Of a stretch of 14,051 bases of DNA, positions 7,045 through 14,051 are shown piece by piece; positions within the stretch are counted from its first letter, which is position 1, and each line of letters begins with the position of its first letter. The position numbers were made by a program, and so were the translations under genes. The notes beneath the pieces were generated by a model that was given only the letters and a program-made list of their open reading frames with translations, was not told the DNA's origin and made no database searches. The stretch is from NCBI GenBank assembly GCA_029335925.2, contig JARJMX020000001.1, positions 1 to 14,051 on the forward strand, given 5' to 3'. This stretch comes from Gammaproteobacteria bacterium. GTDB taxonomy: Bacteria; Pseudomonadota; Gammaproteobacteria; Halothiobacillales; Halothiobacillaceae.

Positions 7045-7902
7045 TCACGACGCCACCCCTGCCTGTGCCGCTGCCCGCTCGGCGAGGCGCAGCAGGGTAT
7101 CCGGTGCAAGCAGCAGGGCATCGCCCGACGCCCCGCGCAGGTAGGACTGAACTAAGTCCTTGGGGATCGCCCCCGGCGGCAGCTCGATGGCGCACAGTGG
7201 CACGGCATCCTCCAGCTCGTAGCCGCGGATATCGCTGATGTCATCAAGTCTTAGCGCCAGTCGCGGTGTGCGGCCATCTGAGGTCAGGTAGAGAAAGACC
7301 GTGTGCTGGGAGGAGCGCAGGTTCTCTCGGGCGAACTCGAAGGTGCGGCGGAGGGCTTGGAGCGTGGTATCGCGCTCGAGCTTAAGCCGCGCCATGGCCT
7401 CCTCCCTCCCCTGTGTACGCGCCACTTCCTGCAACTCATCTGCCAGGGCATGGATACGTTGGTGTAGGGCATCGAAGTCCGTCCAGATGGACTTCAGCAC
7501 CTCGTCCTCCGGCTGATAACTGTCATACCAACGGCCAAAGGCGCACTTATGCGGGTTCTTTTCCTTGGTGAACGGCTGGCCGGTATCGAGGCTGTACTCC
7601 AGGGCATCCAGCCAGTCGAGGTGATCCTTTTCACACGCCTCCAGCATGGCGATCAACTCGTCCCTGCGCTCCTTCTTATTTTTGCACCCCAAAAGATGAG
7701 CGAAATCCAGCGCGGGCACTACCGTGCCCTGGTAGTCGATCAAGCCGATGAACCCCGGCAGGATACTGGGAATCGGGCGCAGACGTGAGGTATCCTGGCT
7801 GATAGCCAGCACATGCGCCACCTCCAAGGCATAGGGCACGCCCTCAATGGCGAAGGTGAAGACCTGAAGCTCCCCCTGCATACTTAGAAGATCGTTTTTC
7901 AT
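7045..7902 (-). CDS. CheW-like coupling protein with a CZB zinc-binding domain inserted in the fold
   Basis: A 285-residue protein starting at ATG 7902, 13 bases after the cheB stop; GAGGA lies about 10 bases upstream of the ATG. The first half of a CheW fold is at about 12-73 (LQVFTFAIEGVPYALEV, then LPGFIGLIDYQGTVVPALDF). The second half resumes at about 200-275 (TVFLYLTSDGRTPRLALRLDDISDI to LLLAPDTLLRLAE). Between them, residues about 85-185 match a chemoreceptor zinc-binding (CZB) domain: H94 in HLDW, H118 and C120 in NPHKCAFGRWY, and H147/H151 in LHQRIH, the 3-His/1-Cys ligand set. CheW links receptors to CheA; CZB senses zinc or oxidants in other proteins. I infer a coupling protein whose activity depends on metal. 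It closes the che cluster and ends 7 bp from the convergent gene. Confidence 0.9.
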   Translation of the reverse strand: MKNDLLSMQGELQVFTFAIEGVPYALEVAHVLAISQDTSRLRPIPSILPGFIGLIDYQGTVVPALDFAHLLGCKNKKERRDELIAMLEACEKDHLDWLDALEYSLDTGQPFTKEKNPHKCAFGRWYDSYQPEDEVLKSIWTDFDALHQRIHALADELQEVARTQGREEAMARLKLERDTTLQALRRTFEFARENLRSSQHTVFLYLTSDGRTPRLALRLDDISDIRGYELEDAVPLCAIELPPGAIPKDLVQSYLRGASGDALLLAPDTLLRLAERAAAQAGVAS

Positions 7903-7915
7903 CGCTGGCCTGTCC

Positions 7916-8990
7916 TCAGGTTTGTGGCGCAACCAGGGCGGAGAGGATGGCCTCGGCCATCTTCGGCAGGGGTACCACTCGCTCTGCCGCACCCAGACGA
8001 TAAGCCTCACCGGGCATCCCCCAGACTACCGAGGTGCGCTCATCCTGGATAAGGGTCACCGCTCCGGCTTGTCGCATATGCAGCAGTCCTTCGGCCCCGT
8101 CCTTACCCATCCCGGTCATCAGCACCCCCACCGCCTTGTTGCCGCAGGCTTTGGCCACCGAGTCGAAAAGCACATCCACGCTCGGCTTGTGCTTGGACAC
8201 CGGTGGTGCGTCGGAGAGTACGCAGCGCAGCACCCCTCGGCTTTTGGCCACCAAGAGGTGCTGGGTGCCGGGAGCGACATAGGCATGGCCGGGCTTGATG
8301 ATGTCGCCATCCTCCGCCTCCTTGACCGTCAGGCGGGAGGCCTGGTTAAGCCGATCGGCAAAGGTGGCGCTGAACGAGCCGGGGATATGCTGGGTGATGA
8401 CCACGCCGGGGATCTCAGGCGGCAGCCCCTCCAGCACGATGCGCACGGCCTCGGTGCCGCCGGTCGAGGCGCCTATGGCGATCAGCCGGTTAGCATCAGC
8501 GATGCTTACCTACGATAGGGGGAGAGACCGCCCCCCGCATGCCGCCACCTAAACGCTGCTGGGCCAGGCGTCGCACGGGGGCGCGTGCGGCCACCTTAAC
8601 TTTGGTGATGATTTCCTGCACGTAATCTTGGACATTCAGCCCACCCCCGCCGCTCGGCTTGGCCACGACGTCGAAGGCACCAAGATCCAGCGCTTCCAAC
8701 GTAGCCCGAGCACCTTGAGTCGTTAGGCTTGAGACCATCACCACCGGCATGGGATGCAAGCGCATGAGGTTGCGCAAGAAGGTCAGCCCGTTCATACCCG
8801 GCATCTCCACATCCAGGGTGATGACATCCGGCTCGTGCTTCTTGATCAGCTCGCGCGCCTCGTAGGCATCCTTGGCCGTGGCAACCACCTCAATCTCGGG
8901 ATCCTCCTCCAGTGCGCGCGCCAGGGCCTTGCGGATCAAAAGCGAGTCATCGACCACCAACACCCGGACCGGACGATCTTCACCTACCAT
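7916..8990 (-). pseudogene. cheB: CheB methylesterase, frameshifted between receiver and catalytic domains
   Basis: CheB removes methyl groups from (and deamidates) chemoreceptors when its receiver is phosphorylated by CheA. The first frame (ATG 8990, TGA 8498-8496) encodes a complete receiver: D14 and D15, phospho-acceptor D60 in DVITLDVEMPGMNG, and K111. The linker then stops at GKHR. The catalytic half is in the next frame, open only after TAG at 8512-8510: [17 protein letters not shown] (active Ser), [15 protein letters not shown] (His) and [20 protein letters not shown] (Asp). The shift must lie at about 8509-8496; dropping one A of the AA pair at 8507-8506 would rejoin the halves into about 357 residues, a normal length. 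The second frame has no start codon before its active Ser. An ideal ribosome-binding site (AAGGAGGT, 9002-8995) overlaps the cheR stop. Either a real mutation or an assembly error. Confidence 0.9.
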
Positions 8991-8994
8991 TTCT

Positions 8995-9002
8995 ACCTCC
9001 TT
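8995..9002 (-). promoter_or_regulatory. Near-perfect ribosome-binding site of cheB
   Basis: The minus strand reads AAGGAGGT with five bases between GGAGG and the ATG at 8990, and the TAA stop of cheR overlaps it. This confirms the cheB start and suggests strong, coupled translation, even though the gene is frameshifted. Confidence 0.85.
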
Positions 9003-9846
9003 ACGCGCGTAGCCGGTAGATGGTGTTGCCCACCAGATCGAACCGGTTCGTCAGCCCATCCAGCGTCTCGGAGTGGCCGATGAACAGGTAGCCGCGCAAA
9101 GCCAGCAGGCTGGCGAAGCGCTCCACCAGCCTTTGCTGCGTCGCTTGGTCAAAATAAATCATTACGTTACGGCAAAAAATCACATCAAAAGGCCCTTTCA
9201 TGGGCCAATCCTTGAGCAGATTGAGGGTTTTGAAGACCACCATGTTTCTTAACTCGGCATCCACCCGGACTTGACCTACATTAGCGCCACGCCCACGGAG
9301 GAAAAAGCGCTGCAAACGCGCATCGGAAATGCCCCGCAAATTGTCGCGCCAATACACCCCTTGCTGGGCGGTCTGGATCACGTTGGTGTCCACGTCGGTG
9401 GCCAAAATCTTGATATCCCACTCCAGCCATGGTGGCACCTCCTCCTCCAGGACCATGGCGATCGAGTAAGGCTCTTCACCAGTGGAGCAACCCGCCGACC
9501 AGATGCGGATCCGCCGCTCACGCTCCTTTTTGTGCAACAGCTCCGGAATGACGGTGCGCGCAAGGTACTCGAAGTGGTGTGGCTCGCGAAAGAAGCTGGT
9601 GAGATTGGTGGTCACCGCATTGATAAGATTGGTCAGCTCCTCTGCCTCATGAGTACGCAGGTAAGCCCGATACTCAGCGAAATTGCGCAAGCCAAGGGCA
9701 CGCAGGCGGCGAGCCAAGCGCGAATAAAGCATATCGCGCTTGGCATCGCTCACCACGATGCCCGTATGCTCGGTCACCAAGGCACCCAGGAACTCAAAAT
9801 CTGCTTGGGTGAATTCGAACTCGCGTACTGTCGTTCCATCATCCAT
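9001..9846 (-). CDS. cheR: CheR chemoreceptor methyltransferase
   Basis: Transfers methyl groups from S-adenosylmethionine to receptor glutamates for adaptation. With ATG at 9846 it has 281 residues, normal for CheR; GGAGGGG (9859-9853) sits six bases upstream. The longer open frame to 9978 overlaps the receptor gene's end and is rejected. The N-terminal helical domain (about 10-85) has the basic helix LYSRLARRLRALG. The catalytic domain has the SAM motif WSAGCSTGEEPYS (116-128), ILATDVD (147-153) and FDVIFCRNVMIYFD (220-233). The beta-subdomain loop RFFLRGRGANVGQVRV (180-195) appears the same length as in E. coli CheR, the type that docks on receptor C-terminal pentapeptides. The upstream receptor ends in DWDQF, which fits. 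Operon with the receptor and cheB. Confidence 0.97.
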   Translation of the reverse strand: MDDGTTVREFEFTQADFEFLGALVTEHTGIVVSDAKRDMLYSRLARRLRALGLRNFAEYRAYLRTHEAEELTNLINAVTTNLTSFFREPHHFEYLARTVIPELLHKKERERRIRIWSAGCSTGEEPYSIAMVLEEEVPPWLEWDIKILATDVDTNVIQTAQQGVYWRDNLRGISDARLQRFFLRGRGANVGQVRVDAELRNMVVFKTLNLLKDWPMKGPFDVIFCRNVMIYFDQATQQRLVERFASLLALRGYLFIGHSETLDGLTNRFDLVGNTIYRLRA

Positions 9847-9898
9847 AAGGTTCCCCTCCACGGTCCGGGCCTTGGAATGCCCGGCCAACCGGGTGTCA
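9847..9898 (-). other. Receptor-cheR intercistronic hairpin
   Basis: Within the 52-bp gap, CCGGGC (9865-9870) and GCCCGG (9879-9884) form a 6-bp stem around an 8-base loop. It extends by GG/CC with a bulged A. There is no T-tract, so it is not a terminator. It may affect mRNA stability or the receptor-to-CheR ratio. It lies just upstream of the cheR ribosome-binding site. Confidence 0.4.
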
Positions 9899-12238
9899 TC
9901 AGAACTGATCCCAATCCGCGTCATCCCCTGCGGAGACGGGCGAGGCATGCGCCAGACGCGTGGGGTTAGCCGCAGCACGCTGAGTCAGGCCACTTGCCGC
10001 AGTCCCCGCCGGAACAGCACGCCGCAGTACGCCAAACCCGACCTCCTTCTCCACCTTGAAGAACTGAACCAAGCCCTGAAGGGTCTGCGCCTGCTCATCC
10101 AGCGAGGCGCTCGCGGCGGCGGCCTCCTCGACCAGGGCGGCGTTTTGCTGGGTCATCTCGTCGAGCTTCACCAGCGCCTTGTTGATCTGCTCGATGCCAA
10201 TCGCTTGCTCTTTTCCTGCGGTGGCGATCTGCGCAATCAGATCCCCCACCTCAGCCACACTCTGGTTGATGTTGTCGAGCATCTTGCCTGTCTCATCCAC
10301 CAAGCGCGAACCGTCGGACACCTTCTCCAGCGAGTCCTTGATTAGACCCTTGATCTCCTTAGCCGCCGAGGCGGAACGCTGAGCAAGATTACGCACCTCG
10401 GCTGCGACCACCGCAAAGCCCCGCCCCTGCTCGCCGGCACGGGCGGCCTCCACCGCGGCGTTGAGGGCCAGAAGGTTGGTCTGGAAGGCAATTTCGTCAA
10501 TAACTCCGATGATGTCGGCGATCTTCTTGCTGGCGTTATTGATCTCCTGCATCGCCCCAATGGCGCGCTCGGCGATCTTGCGCCCATCCACCGCTTGGGT
10601 GCGGGTCTGGTTAGCCAACTTATCGGCGCGGGCCGAGTTTTCGGCGTTGTTCTTGACCGTACCGGTGATCTCCTCCATCGCTGAGGCCGTGGACTCGAGG
10701 CTGGAGGCCTGCTGATCGGTACGCCGTGAGAGATCGTGGTTGCCCTTGCGGATCTCGCTGGAGGCGGTGGTGATGTTCTGTGCCGTGGCGCGGATCTCCA
10801 TCGCCATCTGCTTGAGGTTCTCCATCGAGGCGTTGAGTGCCTCCTGCAGGCGGGCGAACTCACCGCCGAAATGTCCCTCCATGGAGCGGGTGAGATCACC
10901 CTCAGCGAGGGCATTGATAGTCTCCCGGGCAGCGTGGATAGGCGCGGCAATGGCATCCATGAGTCGGTTGACACCCTCGGAGAGGACCTTGATTGCACCC
11001 TCGCCCATGTGCGTAGTGTCGATCCGATTATCCAGCTCGCCACGCGTAGCCTCGGCAATCAGACGGTTGATCTGTTCTTCGGCCTGGTGCTGCTCAGTGA
11101 CGTCGATGAACTCGATACGGTTGCCCAAGTACTGACCCTTGCCGCCACGGATCATGGACACCGCAATGTTGTAATACCGCCCGCCAAAGGAGACGGAGAA
11201 GACATAGGGCATGCGCCCCGGATTGGCGAAGACCTCGCGCAGACGCGATTCGCCACGCAGCAGCCACTCGCCGGAAGCACCCAAGACGGCCTCCGGATCA
11301 AGACCTGGGAAGGCTTCGCGCATATCCGCGCCATAGCGACTCAAGAGGGTACGCATGGCCGGATTGAGGTGGAAGACACGGAAGTGCTCATCCATGTACA
11401 TCAGGTTGGCATTGGCCCCATCGATGGAGGCCCGAAGCTGTTCTGCCAAATGCTGCAACTGCACGCGCGATGTGACATCCGAAGCAATTTTGATCACTCG
11501 GATGACCTGCCCCTTGTCGTTCTTGATCGGGATGTAGCGGCCCTCCAGCCAGATCTCGCGCCCGTCTTTGGCGATGCGTTGGAAGAGCCCCGTCACGATC
11601 TCGCCTTGGGCCAGGCGCCGCCAATGCTCGGCATATTGCGACCGCTCCTCCTCTTCAGCATTCACGAATATGCGATGGTGCTTGCCGACGACCTCATCCA
11701 GGCGGTAGCCCATACTCCGCAGGAAGTTGTCATTGGCGGTGAGGATGATCCCCTCGGGGGTGAATTCGATCCATGCCTGGAGTTTGTCCAGGTCCTCGCG
11801 CAGAGCCCGGACCTCCCAGGCATGATTGCGCTCGACGGAGACCTCGCGCCACTCCATCACCGCGCCAATCAGCTCGCCCTTGTCATCGAAGATAGCATTG
11901 AGGTTCTGCTCGAACAGCAAGTCATCCATCTGGATCTGGCCATGCCAGGGGAAGTTGCGTTTGTCGCTCAATAGGCGGCGCTGGTACTCCGGGCGCTTGT
12001 GGAAGTCGTCGATGCACACCCCCACCAGGTGGTCGATGTCGATGAAGGGGAAGTGCTTTTTGAACACCGCCTCGTGCTGGCGCATCATGCGCCGAGTGGC
12101 GGTATTCACGTGAGTGATCACAAGATCCTTGTTGATCATCATCATGGGCGTGCTGGCGCCCTCGACGGCCGCACGCAGGGCGTACAGTTCGAAGTCGTCG
12201 CGCGCGGGGGCAGACGTGTTCAGGGTCGAGTCGGTCAT
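9899..12238 (-). CDS. Soluble methyl-accepting chemotaxis protein with three PAS domains
   Basis: A 779-residue chemoreceptor with no membrane segment, so it likely forms cytoplasmic arrays with the CheA and CheW encoded upstream. Domains in order: PAS1 (about 18-137, with VCIDDFHKRPEYQRRLL), PAS2 (about 150-260, with EFTPEGIILTANDNFLRSMG and AKDGREIWLEGRYIP), PAS3 (about 265-382), and two HAMP-like units (about 386-430 and 432-475, the second with LAEGDLTRSMEG). A long methylation and signalling hairpin follows (about 480-730) with the canonical tip DEIAFQTNLLALNAAVEAAR (581-600). A flexible Ala/Pro-rich tail ends in DWDQF, fitting the xWxxF tether for CheR/CheB. GGAGG (12250-12246) lies seven bases before the ATG; the stop is doubled (TGATGA). 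PAS1 and PAS3 look paralogous. Ligands are unknown; oxygen, redox or metabolic sensing is possible. Confidence 0.95.
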   Translation of the reverse strand: MTDSTLNTSAPARDDFELYALRAAVEGASTPMMMINKDLVITHVNTATRRMMRQHEAVFKKHFPFIDIDHLVGVCIDDFHKRPEYQRRLLSDKRNFPWHGQIQMDDLLFEQNLNAIFDDKGELIGAVMEWREVSVERNHAWEVRALREDLDKLQAWIEFTPEGIILTANDNFLRSMGYRLDEVVGKHHRIFVNAEEEERSQYAEHWRRLAQGEIVTGLFQRIAKDGREIWLEGRYIPIKNDKGQVIRVIKIASDVTSRVQLQHLAEQLRASIDGANANLMYMDEHFRVFHLNPAMRTLLSRYGADMREAFPGLDPEAVLGASGEWLLRGESRLREVFANPGRMPYVFSVSFGGRYYNIAVSMIRGGKGQYLGNRIEFIDVTEQHQAEEQINRLIAEATRGELDNRIDTTHMGEGAIKVLSEGVNRLMDAIAAPIHAARETINALAEGDLTRSMEGHFGGEFARLQEALNASMENLKQMAMEIRATAQNITTASSEIRKGNHDLSRRTDQQASSLESTASAMEEITGTVKNNAENSARADKLANQTRTQAVDGRKIAERAIGAMQEINNASKKIADIIGVIDEIAFQTNLLALNAAVEAARAGEQGRGFAVVAAEVRNLAQRSASAAKEIKGLIKDSLEKVSDGSRLVDETGKMLDNINQSVAEVGDLIAQIATAGKEQAIGIEQINKALVKLDEMTQQNAALVEEAAAASASLDEQAQTLQGLVQFFKVEKEVGFGVLRRAVPAGTAASGLTQRAAANPTRLAHASPVSAGDDADWDQF

Positions 12239-12297
12239 GGCCTATCCTCCTCTAGACATGGCGTGCCGGATAGTGTCGGCATGAGTGGTCGGGTGGG
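12239..12297 (-). other. cheW-receptor intercistronic region with a small hairpin
   Basis: The 59-bp gap holds a 5-bp stem, TGCCG (12264-12268) with CGGCA (12277-12281), around an 8-base loop. The receptor's ribosome-binding site GGAGG follows at 12250-12246. No T-tract is present, so transcription probably continues. Confidence 0.35.
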
Positions 12298-12816
12298 TCA
12301 TGATTCACTCCCAATCGGGGCGATCATGGCGTCGATCGAAAGCATGCGGTCGAAATCGAGCAAGGTGAGCATCCGCCCCTCAATGTCGATCAGGCCGCTG
12401 ACGTGGTTGTCCAGCCCCTGAGCGGTGACCTCAGGCGGCGGGCGGATCTGATCCAGGCGCAGGTCATAGACCTCGGCCACCGCATCCACCACCACGCCCA
12501 TGATGCGGGTGCGATCCTCGGCATGGACATGGATGACGATGACCACAGTCTGGGTGGAATAGGCGGCCTCAGGCAGGCCCATGCGCAGGCGCAGGTCTAC
12601 GACCGGAACCACCGCGCCGCGCAAGTTCATCACCCCGCGCACGAAGGGGGCAGTGTTGGGCACCGAGGTCACGGCGCCCCACGCGCGGATCTCCTGCACA
12701 CGTAGGATGTCCACGGCATATTCCTGATTGGCCAGAAAGAAACTCAGATACTGCTGCTCGGCCGCCATGGCGCCGGAGGCCGAATGCGGATGGATGGATG
12801 GGGATGGGTTGCTCAT
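12298..12816 (-). CDS. cheW: CheW chemotaxis coupling protein
   Basis: Scaffold that joins receptors to the CheA kinase. The 172-residue protein has a flexible N-terminal 20 residues, then a single CheW domain (about 22-165). Typical blocks are YLSFFLANQEYAVDILRVQE, APFVRGVMNLRGAVVPVVDL, VVVDAVAEVYDL and the end ISGLIDIEGRMLTLLDFDRML-like segment around residues 140-160. The ATG (12816-12814) overlaps the cheA stop by four bases (ATGA), and GAGG lies six bases upstream inside cheA, so the two are translationally coupled. This is the simple CheW of the cluster; the second CheW-fold protein, at 7045-7902, carries an inserted CZB domain. Confidence 0.97.
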   Translation of the reverse strand: MSNPSPSIHPHSASGAMAAEQQYLSFFLANQEYAVDILRVQEIRAWGAVTSVPNTAPFVRGVMNLRGAVVPVVDLRLRMGLPEAAYSTQTVVIVIHVHAEDRTRIMGVVVDAVAEVYDLRLDQIRPPPEVTAQGLDNHVSGLIDIEGRMLTLLDFDRMLSIDAMIAPIGSES

Positions 12817-14051
12817 GCCACACCTCGTCTGCTGGCCTCGATCCGCCGACCAAGCTGAATGATGCCGCCGATGTCCAGGATGAGGGCCACCGTGCCATCC
12901 CCAAGGATGGTGGAACCGGAGAGGCCCTCGATCTTACGGAAGTGAGTCTCCAGACTCTTGATCACCACCTGCTGCTGACCCAACAGGTCATCGATCATCA
13001 GCCCGACGCGCACGCCTTCGCCTTCCACGACGACCAACAGAGGACGTTCGTTGCCATACGTCTCAGGCAGGTTGAAGATGTCACGCAAACGGATCACTGG
13101 GATGTACTCATCGCGCAGCCGGTACACCTCGGCCTTGCCCGCCACGCGGGATAGCAGGCTTGGGTCGATCTGCAGCGATTCGACAATGGACAAAAGCGGC
13201 AGGATGAAGATCTGCCCGCCGGCGATGATCAGCTGCCCATCCATGATGGAAAGAGTCAGCGGCAAGCGGATGATGAAAGTGGTGCCCTTGCCCTGGACAC
13301 TCTTGATCTCCAGCGAGCCGCTCAGGGCCTGGATGTTGCTTTTGACCACATCCATCCCCACCCCACGCCCTGAGAGATCCGTCACCGCCTCAGCGGTGGA
13401 GAAGCCGGGGGCAAAAATCAGCTCATAGATCCGCTCATCCGGCAGCACATCGTCCGAACCGACCAGCCCTTTCTCCCGGGCCTTGGCCAACACGCGCTCC
13501 TTGTTGATGCCGCGTCCGTCGTCGCTGATCTCGATGACGATGCTGCCGCCCTTGTGGTAAGCGTTGAGGGTGAGGATACCGACCTCCGGCTTGCCCGCCG
13601 CGCGCCGCTCCTCGGGCGGCTCCAGGCCATGATCGAGGGCGTTGCGCACCAGGTGCACCAGCGGATCGCCGATTTTCTCCAGTACGGTCTTGTCGAGCTC
13701 GGTGTTCTCGCCATGGATGCGAAGCTCCACCTGCTTGCCGAGCTGGCGGGAGATGTCGTGCACCATGCGCGGGAAGCGGTTGAAGGCCACCGAGATCGGC
13801 AGCATGCGGATGCGCATGACGTTTTCCTGCAGCTCGCGCGTGTTGCGCTCCAACTGGGCCAGACCATCGCGCAGACGTTGGAGCATGCCGATATGGAAGC
13901 CGTCGCGCTCCACCTCCTCGCTGAACTGGCCGAGCATGGACTGGGTGATGACCAGCTCGCCAACGAGATCGATGATGGCGTCCACCTTCTCGATGCCGAC
14001 GCGGATGGAGCCGCCCTCCTTGGTCGGGGTACGGCCATGATTGATTGACAC
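12813..14051 (-). CDS. cheA: CheA chemotaxis histidine kinase, C-terminal part (cut by window edge)
   Basis: Kinase that autophosphorylates and passes phosphate to CheY and CheB under receptor control. The frame runs off the right edge, so the P1 phospho-histidine domain and P2 lie outside the window. Visible are the P3 dimerisation helices (about 16-80, IRVGIEKVDAIIDLVGELVI) and the P4 ATPase (about 80-263) with N box HLVRNALDHGLE (N137), G1 DDGRGIN, F box FAPGFST and G2 GRGVGMDVV followed by GKGTTF. P5 (about 264-405) is the CheW-like regulatory domain (IMDGQLIIAGGQIFILPL, ending GTVALILDIGGIIQL). The residue numbers count from the edge. All nucleotide-binding motifs are intact. The stop overlaps the cheW ATG. 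Confidence 0.97.
   Translation of the reverse strand: MSINHGRTPTKEGGSIRVGIEKVDAIIDLVGELVITQSMLGQFSEEVERDGFHIGMLQRLRDGLAQLERNTRELQENVMRIRMLPISVAFNRFPRMVHDISRQLGKQVELRIHGENTELDKTVLEKIGDPLVHLVRNALDHGLEPPEERRAAGKPEVGILTLNAYHKGGSIVIEISDDGRGINKERVLAKAREKGLVGSDDVLPDERIYELIFAPGFSTAEAVTDLSGRGVGMDVVKSNIQALSGSLEIKSVQGKGTTFIIRLPLTLSIMDGQLIIAGGQIFILPLLSIVESLQIDPSLLSRVAGKAEVYRLRDEYIPVIRLRDIFNLPETYGNERPLLVVVEGEGVRVGLMIDDLLGQQQVVIKSLETHFRKIEGLSGSTILGDGTVALILDIGGIIQLGRRIEASRRGVA

Noticed and set aside
8496..8512. Programmed frameshifting in cheB
   Set aside because: I see no slippery homopolymer or classical slippery heptamer in the permitted window, and the C-run upstream (about 8516-8520) lies before the TAG of the second frame, so slippage there would not help. 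Kept only as an alternative to test.
9847..9978. CheR start at 9978
   Set aside because: It would overlap the receptor C-terminus in another frame, while ATG 9846 has an excellent ribosome-binding site and normal CheR length.
10736..11974. Long plus-strand open frame opposite the receptor gene
   Set aside because: Antisense shadow of a strongly conserved receptor; low-complexity His/Asp/Leu-rich translation with no domain.

Overview
This is a GC-rich, gene-dense bacterial window, almost entirely coded on the minus strand. Protein character and the glyA-nrdR-ribD order point to a gammaproteobacterium, plausibly of the purple-sulfur (Chromatiales-like) type. The lineage is an inference, because nothing in the window is strictly diagnostic. 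I see no insertion sequence, phage gene, CRISPR array, tRNA or rRNA.

Read in the direction of transcription (right to left), the right half (about 14051-7045) is one chemotaxis cluster: cheA (cut by the window edge), cheW, a soluble receptor with three PAS domains, cheR, cheB, and a second CheW-like protein carrying a zinc-binding CZB domain inside its CheW fold. The receptor has no membrane segment and ends in DWDQF, a match to the xWxxF tether for CheR/CheB. The genes are tightly packed with good ribosome-binding sites, so they probably form one operon. cheB carries a one-base frameshift between its receiver and methylesterase halves.

A single plus-strand gene (6543-7037) encodes a stand-alone cyclic-nucleotide-binding domain and converges on the chemotaxis cluster. 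It is divergent from a secreted alpha/beta hydrolase (5456-6373), across a 169-bp region containing a perfect 10-bp tandem repeat.

The central block is a housekeeping operon: glyA (behind a hairpin-rich leader), a small Cys-containing exported protein, nrdR, an nnrS remnant that seems to have lost most of its middle, and ribD.

The left block is a TonB energy-transduction operon: exbB, exbD, tonB. exbD is broken twice, by an in-frame amber codon and by a one-base frameshift; the repaired frame ends in a 4-bp overlap with the tonB start.

The main finding is the density of lesions: exbD has two, cheB one, and nnrS a large in-frame deletion, beside perfectly conserved neighbours. Either the genome is decaying or the assembly has errors. 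The most interesting intact design is the CheW fold with a nested CZB domain, paired with a cytosolic multi-PAS receptor.
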